DNA of 33,295 nt from the NCBI GenBank assembly GCA_016208535.1, contig JACQXW010000018.1, forward strand, positions 1 to 33,295, in the 5' to 3' direction. A model generated the notes under the pieces. The model saw only the letters and a list, made by a program, of their open reading frames with translations, did no database searches and was not told the DNA's origin. Shown here one piece after another: positions 16,753-25,432 of the stretch. Position numbers and translations under genes: made by a program. Origin of the DNA: Candidatus Terryibacteriota bacterium (GTDB lineage Bacteria > Patescibacteriota > Minisyncoccia > UBA9983). Each line of letters starts with the position of its first letter. Positions within the stretch are counted from its first letter, which is position 1.

Positions 16753-19242
16753 ATGATCAGCTATATTAAAAATTTCATAAAAAACAACACCACCGGGATT
16801 CCTTTTGTTTTTAATTTTATTGCCGGAGCGGCAGTGTTATTTTTTTTCCTGTTTTTTGAATATATCAGGCATCTTGAGCATCTTCATTTTGAGAAAATAA
16901 TCTATGTTCTTGGGCTTTCGGCTGTCTGGTTTGTCGCCAGCGATGTCTTCAAAAAGAGGAGGAGATTTTCCCAATCCGTTCATTTTATTATTGACAGCGT
17001 ATTTTATCTTCTCACTTTCGGTTTTGTCGTCTATTACACCGGCGGCATGCACGGAGATTTTTCTCCCATTTTCTTTTTGGCTGCCATTAGCGCCGCCATT
17101 TTCGGCACCACTTTCCAGACACTTGTTTTTTTAATCATTCTCACCATTGAAAGTTATTTTGTTTGCATTTTGGCAACAGATAATTTGACCGCCTATCATC
17201 TTGGCGTCACCACTCTTTACGCGGTTTTTTATTTCATCATCGCCGGCCTGATAAGATATTTTTATATCAATGTAAAAAAGAGCAGGGAAGAATATGTGGA
17301 TTTGATTGAAAGCACTCCCTTATGCGTCAAGGTTTTTGACAGTCAAGGCAATCTGACTTTCCTGAACAAGGGCGGCCGAGAGGAGCATTTTATCAAGGAC
17401 AATGTTGATATCAGCAAATGGGATTGGCTGGAAACTGTAAAGGAAGAATATCGCCAGACCGCAAAAAAGGCCTTTGAAAAAGCCCTGCAGGGCGAAAGCG
17501 TTTTTGTGCAATTTGAACATACACCCGAGGGCTCAAGCCACAAATGGTGTTCGGGTATTATCTCGCCGATCAAGGACAAAGATGGAAAGGTCAAATCAAT
17601 TTTATTCTATTCAGCAGACATCACGGCCTTAAAAGAGACAGAAATGGAGATAAAGAAAAATGAGCAGATATTGCGCGTCACCCTTGATTCTACTCCTTTG
17701 TTCATCAAGTTCTTTGATAAAAACGGCAATCTGGTTTTTATGAACAAGGGCGCCAGAGAGGAGCATTTTTTGGAGGACAAAAGCGAAGAGGAAATTAAAA
17801 AATGGTCCTATTTTAATTCTGTTAAAAAAGAATATCGCCCGGCTGTGGAAAGGGCAATGAGCATGGCCTTAAAGGGAGAGATTGGCCATCTGGAAGTAGA
17901 GCATGTTCCTGGCGCGTCCAGAAACAAATGGTGTTTCAGCAGTTTTCTGCCGATTAAAAATGACAAGGGAGAAACTGAATATATGTTGCTTGTTTCTAGA
18001 AACATTGATGAGGAAAAGAAAATTGAAGAGGAGCGGAAGAAAAATCTGGAAAAGGCAGAGGAAACAAAAATCGCCCTTTTCAACATCTTGGAAGATGTCA
18101 AGGAATCAGAACTGAATTTAAAAGAGGAGCGGGACCGGTCGCAGGCGATCATCTCTTCAATGGGCGAAGGCCTTTTTGTGGTGGATAAAGATTTTAAGAT
18201 TGTTTTAATAAATTCTGCGGCTGAAAAAATTTTTGAGATGCCAAGGGAAGAAAGTATTGGCCAGGATTTAAGAAAGATTTGGTCGGTTTATAAGGCTGAG
18301 GAAAAAATTCCCGACGAAAAAAGGCCCATAATCCAGACTTTAAAAACCGGCAAAACAATCTTTGTTGGCGTTGAAGACAATTTTTATTACCACAAAATCA
18401 TCCTGCCTGGGAAAAAATTTCCCGTAAGTTTGATAACAGCGCCCTTGAAAGGAGACGGCATCACTGGCGTGGTGGTTGTTTTCAAGGACATTACCAAGGA
18501 AAAGGAATTAGATGAGGCAAAATCCAGTTTTATTTCCATTGCCTCGCACCAGTTGCGCACGCCTTTGACCTCTATCCGCTGGTATGCGGAAATGCTTGAT
18601 TCTGAAGATGTCGGCCCCTTAAATAAGGAGCAGAAAGATTTTATCGGCCGGGTTTATGACGGCGCCCTAAGATTGAACGAGGTCATCAATCTGCTTTTGG
18701 TTTTGGCAAGAATTGAAAGCGGCAAGGCGGAGATGGAGCCGAAAAAGACAGATATTGTTTCTTTTACCAAAGATATTTTGAAGGAATTGGAGCCCTTGAT
18801 AAAGCAGAAAAACACTCAGATTCGGCTGATTTTACCCGAGCCGCAGCTGTTGGAAATAAATTATGACGGCTCCATGCTCAGGCAGATTGTCACCAATTTA
18901 CTTTCCAATTCCATTCGCTATACTGATGATAAGGGCAGGATAGAGATAGAGATAAAGAAGACGCCGGGAAGCGTTGTTTATTCAGTTAAAGACGACGGCA
19001 TTGGTATTCCTCTTGGCAAGAGAGAGAAGATTTTCACCAAGTTTTTCCGGGCCGAGAATGCCGTGGCCAAGGTGCCGGATGGTTCGGGTCTGGGGCTTTC
19101 TCTGGTTAAGGCCTTGGTGGAGATGAATAAGGGAAGCGTGTGGTTTGAATCGCCTGCCATTTGGATTGATGAGGCGGGAAAAACCGAGAAAAAAGGGACA
19201 GCCTTTCATTTTACAATACCAATATCAGTAATTAGTAATTAG
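16753..19242 (+). CDS. Membrane-bound multi-PAS sensor histidine kinase
   Basis: N-terminal TM region, three PAS-like repeats, H-box SSFISIASHQLRTPLTSIRWYAEML, N-box LLSNSIRYT, G boxes DDGIGIP / GSGLGLSLVKALV. Confidence 0.93.
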   Translation: MISYIKNFIKNNTTGIPFVFNFIAGAAVLFFFLFFEYIRHLEHLHFEKIIYVLGLSAVWFVASDVFKKRRRFSQSVHFIIDSVFYLLTFGFVVYYTGGMHGDFSPIFFLAAISAAIFGTTFQTLVFLIILTIESYFVCILATDNLTAYHLGVTTLYAVFYFIIAGLIRYFYINVKKSREEYVDLIESTPLCVKVFDSQGNLTFLNKGGREEHFIKDNVDISKWDWLETVKEEYRQTAKKAFEKALQGESVFVQFEHTPEGSSHKWCSGIISPIKDKDGKVKSILFYSADITALKETEMEIKKNEQILRVTLDSTPLFIKFFDKNGNLVFMNKGAREEHFLEDKSEEEIKKWSYFNSVKKEYRPAVERAMSMALKGEIGHLEVEHVPGASRNKWCFSSFLPIKNDKGETEYMLLVSRNIDEEKKIEEERKKNLEKAEETKIALFNILEDVKESELNLKEERDRSQAIISSMGEGLFVVDKDFKIVLINSAAEKIFEMPREESIGQDLRKIWSVYKAEEKIPDEKRPIIQTLKTGKTIFVGVEDNFYYHKIILPGKKFPVSLITAPLKGDGITGVVVVFKDITKEKELDEAKSSFISIASHQLRTPLTSIRWYAEMLDSEDVGPLNKEQKDFIGRVYDGALRLNEVINLLLVLARIESGKAEMEPKKTDIVSFTKDILKELEPLIKQKNTQIRLILPEPQLLEINYDGSMLRQIVTNLLSNSIRYTDDKGRIEIEIKKTPGSVVYSVKDDGIGIPLGKREKIFTKFFRAENAVAKVPDGSGLGLSLVKALVEMNKGSVWFESPAIWIDEAGKTEKKGTAFHFTIPISVISN

Positions 19243-19263
19243 TAATTAGTAATCAAAATTATT

Positions 19264-19629
19264 ATGAAGAAGAATGTTTTACTCATTGAAGATGACCGGG
19301 CCTTGAATGAAGCCATTAAAATGAAACTGGAAAAGGCGGGGTATGGCGTTGTTTCCGCTTTAACCGCAGAAGAGGCAATACCAGTTTTAGAGAACCAGCC
19401 GATTGATTTTGTCTGGCTGGATATTCTTTTGCCCGGCATGAATGGTTTGGAATTTTTAAGAGTGATTCGGCAAAAGCCGCTGCTCAAGGATAAAAAAGTG
19501 GCTGTGGTTTCGGTTTCCGGCAGTTATGGGACAAAAGAAGAGGCAAGAAAATGGGGAATAGTTGATTATATTGTCAAAAGCGAGTATAAATTAAACGACA
19601 TTGTTGATAGAATAATTTCCCAAATTTAA
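19264..19629 (+). CDS. Stand-alone response regulator receiver
   Basis: MKKNVLLIEDDRALNEAIKMKLEKAGYGVVSA...FVWLDILLPGMNGLEFLR; no output domain. Confidence 0.92.
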   Translation: MKKNVLLIEDDRALNEAIKMKLEKAGYGVVSALTAEEAIPVLENQPIDFVWLDILLPGMNGLEFLRVIRQKPLLKDKKVAVVSVSGSYGTKEEARKWGIVDYIVKSEYKLNDIVDRIISQI

Positions 19630-19910
19630 TCCCGTTAGAGACCCCAACCTTATGTTTTACGCATATGTGATAAGAAGCAAGAAAGACGGGAAATGGTATA
19701 CTGGAAGCACAAATAATCTACGGAAACGCTTTAATCAGCACAATAAAGGCAAATCAACATGGACAAAAGGAAGAGGTCCATTTGAAATTATTTATTATGA
19801 GGCATGTTTAAATGAAGAAGACACAAGGTCGAGAGAAAAATATTTAAAATCAGGCATGGGTAAGCGCTATATCAAAAACAGATTAAAGCGTTTCCTGTCT
19901 CTAACGGGAT
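19629..19910 (+). mobile_element. GIY-YIG TIR element, copy 2 (282 bp)
   Basis: Perfect 12-bp TIRs ATCCCGTTAGAG (19629-19640) / CTCTAACGGGAT (19899-19910); same length as copy 1. Confidence 0.75.
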
Positions 19911-19912
19911 AA
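19652..19912 (+). CDS. GIY-YIG domain nuclease, 86 aa
   Basis: YAYVIRSKKDGKWYTGSTNNLRKRFNQHN...YYEACLNEEDTRSREKYLKSG. Confidence 0.9.
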   Translation: MFYAYVIRSKKDGKWYTGSTNNLRKRFNQHNKGKSTWTKGRGPFEIIYYEACLNEEDTRSREKYLKSGMGKRYIKNRLKRFLSLTG

Positions 19913-19913
19913 A

Positions 19914-20294
19914 ATGGCAAACAAACAGCATAAAAAAATTTTAATAATTGAGGACGATTTGCCGACCATTGAGGCAATTGCCTTTAAATTGAACCGAAGA
20001 GGAATTTTGGCGAGCACCGCCCTGAATGGCGAGGAGGCGATTGAGAGATTGCATCGGGAAAAATACGATTTGGTGTTGGTGGATTTGCTTTTGCCCAAAA
20101 AAAGCGGTTTTGACGTGATTAAGGAAATTCGGGCCAATGGCCAGTCAAAAAAATCCAAAATAATCGTCATCTCTAATTTAGGGCAGGAGGAAAACGTGAA
20201 AAAGGCAATGGCCTTGGGCGCTGATGATTACATTCTCAAGACAGACATTAATATCAATGATTTAATTGAGAGAATCGTGAGGGAGTTAGGATAA
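19914..20294 (+). CDS. Stand-alone response regulator receiver
   Basis: KKILIIEDDLPTIEAIAFKLNRRG...LVLVDLLLPKKSGFDVIKEIR. Confidence 0.92.
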   Translation: MANKQHKKILIIEDDLPTIEAIAFKLNRRGILASTALNGEEAIERLHREKYDLVLVDLLLPKKSGFDVIKEIRANGQSKKSKIIVISNLGQEENVKKAMALGADDYILKTDININDLIERIVRELG

Positions 20295-20299
20295 TTATT

Positions 20300-20668
20300 A
20301 TGGCAAAAAAAGTTTTAATCATTGAGGACGACGAGCAGGTGGCAAGGGTTTATGGTATTAAATTAAAGCAGGAAAACATTGAAATAATCAAGGCGACAGA
20401 CGGAGAAGAGGGTCTGGAAAAAATGGTTTCTGAAAAGCCGTCTTTGGTTCTGCTTGATTTAATGCTTCCCAAGAAAGACGGCTTCTGGGTGCTGGAGGAA
20501 ATGGCGAAAGAGCCCGCGTCTAAAAAAATTCCTGTTGTTATTTTATCCAATCTCGGCCAGGAACAGGACAAGGAGCGCGCCCTAAAGCTCGGCGCCAAAG
20601 AATATCTAGTCAAAGCAGATGTTTCCATTAAAGAAGTTGTGGAAAAAATCAAAAAATATCTTGAATAA
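20300..20668 (+). CDS. Stand-alone response regulator receiver
   Basis: KKVLIIEDDEQVARVYGIKLKQEN...LVLLDLMLPKKDGFWVLEEM. Confidence 0.92.
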   Translation: MAKKVLIIEDDEQVARVYGIKLKQENIEIIKATDGEEGLEKMVSEKPSLVLLDLMLPKKDGFWVLEEMAKEPASKKIPVVILSNLGQEQDKERALKLGAKEYLVKADVSIKEVVEKIKKYLE

Positions 20669-20695
20669 TTAGAATATAGAATATAAAATATAAGA

Positions 20696-21379
20696 ATGAG
20701 AAATAAAAAATTAAAAAGGGGATTCACTTTACTGGAGCTTTTGATTGTCATCGGCATCATTGCCATTTTGGCTGTCATTCTGGTGATAGTTTTGAATCCT
20801 GCGGAAACCCTGAGAAAGGCGCGCGACAGCCAGAGAATGTCTGATTTAAGCACTTTAAAAACAGCCCTGGGAATTTACATCACCAGCACCAGCACTCCTT
20901 ATCTGGCTGGAACAGACAACACTGCCTGTAAAACCGGCAGTGCGGGCGGAAGCTATTCTTCAGGAGACAAAATATATTATAGCTTGGTAAGCACCAGCGC
21001 CATCACTGATATGTCTATAGACGGAGGCGCAGGCGGGGTGCCGCTGGCCAGCCAAGTCGGTTCCGTAAATTTAACGCTGACGGACGGCACAGGCTGGCTG
21101 CCGGTGAATTTCGATGTTTTGACGAGCGGTTCGCCGATTTCTAATCTGCCCATTGACCCGATGAACACAATAGCTGATTTAAATGCTGTTGCCAGCACCG
21201 ACTTGGTTTATCGCTACGCCTGCAACGCCACCAATTTGACCTTTGAAATTAACGCCCAACTGGAAAGCGACGCCTACACCCTTACTGACGACAGGCGCAA
21301 AAAAGACGGCGGCAATAATAGTAATTTTTACGAAGTTGGCACCAATCTGAAAATTTTGGGCACTGGCGCTGATTTCTAA
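20696..21379 (+). CDS. Type IV pilin-like / pseudopilin
   Basis: Prepilin motif KRGFTLLELLIVIGIIAILAVILVIVLNPAETLRKARD. Confidence 0.9.
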   Translation: MRNKKLKRGFTLLELLIVIGIIAILAVILVIVLNPAETLRKARDSQRMSDLSTLKTALGIYITSTSTPYLAGTDNTACKTGSAGGSYSSGDKIYYSLVSTSAITDMSIDGGAGGVPLASQVGSVNLTLTDGTGWLPVNFDVLTSGSPISNLPIDPMNTIADLNAVASTDLVYRYACNATNLTFEINAQLESDAYTLTDDRRKKDGGNNSNFYEVGTNLKILGTGADF

Positions 21380-21384
21380 TTTTA

Positions 21385-21870
21385 ATGAGATTTTGGATTA
21401 TCTTTTTAATCTGCTTTCGTTTTTTTTATGCCGGGATTTTGACATGGCTGCAATATTATGTTTGGTCGCATAATGAATTTTCCAGACTGCTCCTGCCTCC
21501 CCATCAGCCGATAAAATATTTTCTTCAGTATTCCTGGACGCATTTTTGGTTTAATGCGGTTTTATCTGTGGGAGCCGCTTTTTTATTCTGGCTTTTATTA
21601 AGGATGCTCAAAAAATATCAGGAGAGTTTTTTTGAGCAAGGGGAGCCGGAAATCGGTTTTCTGTGCAGTTTGATTGTTGGCTGGCCGAATTTTATCATTT
21701 TTGCGCCTTTGGCTTTTATTTTAATGATTCTAATTTCTCTTTTTCAGACAATATTCTTGAAAAAATTTCATACCGCTTTCAGCATCTCTTTTCTTTTGGC
21801 CGCCTTAGCAGTTTTGTTTTTTGGCAGCAGGCTGGTGGATATTTTGGGATTGGGAGTGTTGAGAATTTAA
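21385..21870 (+). CDS. Hypothetical integral membrane protein in pilus cluster
   Basis: Multiple TM segments; lies between pseudopilin and PilB genes. Confidence 0.65.
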   Translation: MRFWIIFLICFRFFYAGILTWLQYYVWSHNEFSRLLLPPHQPIKYFLQYSWTHFWFNAVLSVGAAFLFWLLLRMLKKYQESFFEQGEPEIGFLCSLIVGWPNFIIFAPLAFILMILISLFQTIFLKKFHTAFSISFLLAALAVLFFGSRLVDILGLGVLRI

Positions 21871-22000
21871 GGTATAATAGTATTAAGTACAAAATAATCG
21901 TTAATTTTCAATTTACAATGTTCAATTTTCAATAAATTTTCAATGTTTAAATTTTCAAACAGTTTGAAAATTGAAAATTGATAATTGAAAATTTTATTTT

Positions 22001-23752
22001 ATGCATATTACTGAGGAAAAACTTAAGGATGTTTTGGAAAAATCAGGATTGGTGGAGGAAAAAATTTTTCAGGCCGCCAAGGAGGAGTCTTTGAGAACGA
22101 GCCAGTCCATCCCCAATATTTTAATCGGCCAGGGTATTATTTCTGAAGATTATCTGGCTGAGCTTTTAGAGCCGCATTTTGGCGTTAAGATTATTGACCT
22201 TAAAAAAATTACCATTCCTTCGGAAATTCTGGAACTAATTCCTGAATCCTATGCTAAGGCAAAGGGAGTTATTCTTTTTGAAATGCGTGAAGGACCGTCC
22301 TTCGCTAAATTAGCGAAGGACGGTCCTTTGTTAAATCTTGCCAAGGTGGCCATGCTTGACCCTTTGGATTATGACACCATTGAATTTCTGCGAGCGAAAT
22401 TAAACGTTTGGGTGGAACCATATCTTACCACCTCGCAGAATTTAAAATACGGCCTAAAGCAGTATAAAAAGAAAATCGGAGCTGAATTCAATAAAATCAT
22501 CAGCGAGAGTATTGAGAAATCTTTGTCCATTGTGGGTGAGCCTGACCTTGCCAAGATGGCTGAGTCTGTGCCCATTGTCACTATTTTGGACAGCATTATG
22601 GAGCATGCTGTTTCCTTAGGCAGCTCTGACATTCATTTTGAGCCCATGGCCAAAGAGGTGTTGGTTCGTTTCAGGATTGACGGCATTATGCACGAGATTT
22701 TGAGTTTGCCCAAGATGATTGCTCCGATTTTGGTGGCCAGGGTGAAGGTTTTGGCCAATCTTTTGATAGACGAGCACCGGATGCCTCAGGACGGCAGATT
22801 TAAGTTTGAGATTGAGGATGCCAGCGTGGATATCCGGGTGAATGTGATGCCTGTTTTTCACGGCGAAAAAGTGGAGATGAGAATTTTAAAAAGTTCGGCC
22901 AGGCCCTTGACCTTGGAGGAACTGGGGCTTAATCAAAAGGCAATTGACATTGTTTATGATGAAATTAAAAAGACTCACGGAATGATTTTGGTTACCGGTC
23001 CCACTGGCCATGGCAAGACCACCACGCTTTACGCCATTCTCCATATTTTAAATACCCCAAAGGTGAACATTACCACCATTGAGGATCCCATTGAATATGA
23101 GATTTCGCGCATTAATCAGACGCAAGTAAATTCCAAGGCAGGCATTACCTTTGCCAATGGTCTGAGAAGTTTGCTTCGCCAGAATCCTGACATCATTATG
23201 GTGGGTGAGATTCGCGATAATGAAACCGTGGAGATTGCGGTGCATTCTGCCCTCACCGGCCATCTGGTTCTTTCCTCCTTGCACACCAATGACGCACCCT
23301 CGGCCCTGCCCCGGCTTTTGGATATGGGCGCTCCCTCATTTTTGCTCGCCTCCACTATTAATATGGTTATTGCCCAGCGTTTGGTCAGAAGAATCTGTTC
23401 CTCATGCATTGAATCTTATTCAATGAGCCCGGAGATAAAAAGATTGATAATGGCTCAGCTGGCTTTGAATCCGGAAATAAAAATCAATGAAAAAAATCTG
23501 CCAAAAAGATTGTTTAGGGGCAAGGGATGCAAGGTTTGCGGCAATTCCGGGTTCAGGGGCCAGGTCGGAGTTTTTGAGGCCCTCAAAGTGAGCGACGCCA
23601 TCAGGGAACTTTTGTTGAAGCAGGCGCCGGTCGGAGAGATTAAGAAACAGGCCGTCAAAGAGGGAATGCAGACAATGTTTGAAGACGGCCTGCAAAAGGT
23701 CGAGAGGGGAATCACCACCATTGAAGAAGTGCTTCGCGTGATTAGAGAATAA
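22001..23752 (+). CDS. pilB: Type IV pilus/type II secretion assembly ATPase
   Basis: T2SSE N-domain, Walker A GPTGHGKTTTLYAIL, MVGEIRDNETVEIAVHSALTGHLVLSSLHTNDA; Cys-pair region CSSC...CKVCGNSGFRG. Confidence 0.93.
   Translation: MHITEEKLKDVLEKSGLVEEKIFQAAKEESLRTSQSIPNILIGQGIISEDYLAELLEPHFGVKIIDLKKITIPSEILELIPESYAKAKGVILFEMREGPSFAKLAKDGPLLNLAKVAMLDPLDYDTIEFLRAKLNVWVEPYLTTSQNLKYGLKQYKKKIGAEFNKIISESIEKSLSIVGEPDLAKMAESVPIVTILDSIMEHAVSLGSSDIHFEPMAKEVLVRFRIDGIMHEILSLPKMIAPILVARVKVLANLLIDEHRMPQDGRFKFEIEDASVDIRVNVMPVFHGEKVEMRILKSSARPLTLEELGLNQKAIDIVYDEIKKTHGMILVTGPTGHGKTTTLYAILHILNTPKVNITTIEDPIEYEISRINQTQVNSKAGITFANGLRSLLRQNPDIIMVGEIRDNETVEIAVHSALTGHLVLSSLHTNDAPSALPRLLDMGAPSFLLASTINMVIAQRLVRRICSSCIESYSMSPEIKRLIMAQLALNPEIKINEKNLPKRLFRGKGCKVCGNSGFRGQVGVFEALKVSDAIRELLLKQAPVGEIKKQAVKEGMQTMFEDGLQKVERGITTIEEVLRVIRE
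22290..22328. repeat. 39-bp near-perfect palindrome inserted in frame in pilB (family B)
   Basis: AAGGACCGTCCTTCGCTAA-A-TTAGCGAAGGACGGTCCTT: 19-bp perfect arms around one base. Confidence 0.9.
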
Positions 23753-23756
23753 ATCT

Positions 23757-24974
23757 ATGGCCACTTTTATTTACGAGGCAGCGAATAAAGAGGGATTTAT
23801 TGAAAAGGGCAAGTTTGAGGCTGGGAGCAAATCAGACGTTGTCCAATATCTTGAGCGGAAAAATCTCATTCCCATTCTCATTGAGGCCGAGGGAGAGGCG
23901 GGGAGGCTCAAGGGCCTCCGGCTTTCCCTTTTTGAAACCATCAGGCCGACTGACCGCATCCTTCTGGTGCGCAATCTTTCAGCCACCATCAGGGCCGGTC
24001 TGAATATTCTTGAATCTCTGGATATTTTGATTGCCGACGCGACTAAAAACATAATGAAGAAAATTTTAGGCCAGGCAAAATTCAATCTTCAAAAAGGCCA
24101 GCCCCTGTCCGCCACCTTTGTCCAGTTCAAGAAATATTTCCCTCCTGTTTTTGTCGGCTTGATTAAGGCAGGCGAGGCCTCGGGCCGGCTTGATGAGAGT
24201 CTTGATGAATTAAGCCGCTATCTCATTAAAGAATATAACTTGAAGAAAAAGATAAAATCAGCCCTGGCCTATCCGGTGATTCTTTTGATCGGGAGTATTG
24301 GCGTCATTGCCATGCTTTTGCTTTTTGTTTTGCCCAGATTGGCAAAATCATTCCAGATGAGCAAAGTGGAATTGCCTTTCATAACCAAGATTCTCATCAG
24401 CATCAGCAAAATTTTTACCTTCAGCCCGCTTTTGGATCTGGCGGCAGTTGTTGGTTTGATTTGGTTTTTTCTTTATTTCCGCAAAACCTCTTTGGGTAGG
24501 AGATTTTTTTTAAAAGCGCTCTTGAGGATTCCCGTGGCCCGCGACCTTGTCAAAAAAGTGGCTCTGGTGAGGTTTAGCAGGACTTTCGGAGGATTGCTGG
24601 CCAGCGGCATCACCGTCATTGAGGCGCTTGATATTTCGGCTGAGGCTGTGAGCAACGAAACTTACAAAAAAATAATTCTGGATTCAAGAGAGCAGGTCAA
24701 GGCCGGCATTCCTCTTTCCAGAATTTTTAAAAATTATCCCGATTTTTTCCCCCATCTTTTGCTCAACATGATGAACGTGGGCGAGAGGACCGGCACCTTG
24801 GAGCACATTCTGAAAACTTTTTCCGATTTTTACGAGGAAGAGGTGGATAATATCTTGAAAGATCTGACCACTTTTCTTGAACCGATTCTGCTTTTATTTA
24901 TGGGTCTGGTTATTGGCACCATTGCCCTTTCCATCCTCTTGCCGATTTACAACTTGGTGGGGAAATTTGTTTGA
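23757..24974 (+). CDS. pilC: Type IV pilus/type II secretion inner membrane protein
   Basis: GspF/PilC pattern: RNLSATIRAGLNILESLDIL...LIKAGEASGRLDESLDELSRYL...MMNVGERTGTLEHIL. Confidence 0.92.
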   Translation: MATFIYEAANKEGFIEKGKFEAGSKSDVVQYLERKNLIPILIEAEGEAGRLKGLRLSLFETIRPTDRILLVRNLSATIRAGLNILESLDILIADATKNIMKKILGQAKFNLQKGQPLSATFVQFKKYFPPVFVGLIKAGEASGRLDESLDELSRYLIKEYNLKKKIKSALAYPVILLIGSIGVIAMLLLFVLPRLAKSFQMSKVELPFITKILISISKIFTFSPLLDLAAVVGLIWFFLYFRKTSLGRRFFLKALLRIPVARDLVKKVALVRFSRTFGGLLASGITVIEALDISAEAVSNETYKKIILDSREQVKAGIPLSRIFKNYPDFFPHLLLNMMNVGERTGTLEHILKTFSDFYEEEVDNILKDLTTFLEPILLLFMGLVIGTIALSILLPIYNLVGKFV

Positions 24975-24976
24975 AT

Positions 24977-25429
24977 ATGAGAGGATTCAGTCTTTTGGAA
25001 ATTATCATTGTCGTCGGCATTCTTGGTGTCTTAGCCGGCATTGGCTCAGGATTTTATTTTAATTACGCAAAGGAAAGGGAGTTGGAGATAAGCGCCAAAA
25101 ATATCATCTTTGATTTAAAACAGGCGCAGACCAAGGCCATGTCTGGCGAAGAGAGCCGCAAATGGGGCGCGCATTTTGTAAATGACAACGAAGATTATTA
25201 TGAGATTTTTTCCACACCAACGGATTATAATGATGTTTCCAAAACCATAGAGACAACATTATATTTATCAGGTACTATTTTTTTTACTGCTCCGCCAACC
25301 AGCGCCTCTTCAACAATTGTTTTTGATAAAATCAGGGGCACAACAGCAGGAACTTCAACTATTACCATTTCCTCGATAATGGACAGAACAAAAACCATAA
25401 CCGTAACCGCAGGAGGAAATATATATTAG
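24977..25429 (+). CDS. Pseudopilin with prepilin N-terminal motif
   Basis: MRGFSLLEIIIVVGILGVLAGIGSGFYF; the ORF track uses TTG at 24971, ATG at 24977 preferred. Confidence 0.85.
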   Translation: MRGFSLLEIIIVVGILGVLAGIGSGFYFNYAKERELEISAKNIIFDLKQAQTKAMSGEESRKWGAHFVNDNEDYYEIFSTPTDYNDVSKTIETTLYLSGTIFFTAPPTSASSTIVFDKIRGTTAGTSTITISSIMDRTKTITVTAGGNIY

Positions 25430-25432
25430 GAA

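Noticed and set aside
16492-19912. GIY-YIG ORFs as intron or intein homing endonucleases
   Set aside because: They lie between separate genes, with no split host gene, intron structure or intein motifs; TIR-bounded units fit better.
23420-23764. 114-aa minus-strand ORF opposite pilB
   Set aside because: Antisense to conserved pilB; no independent coding support.
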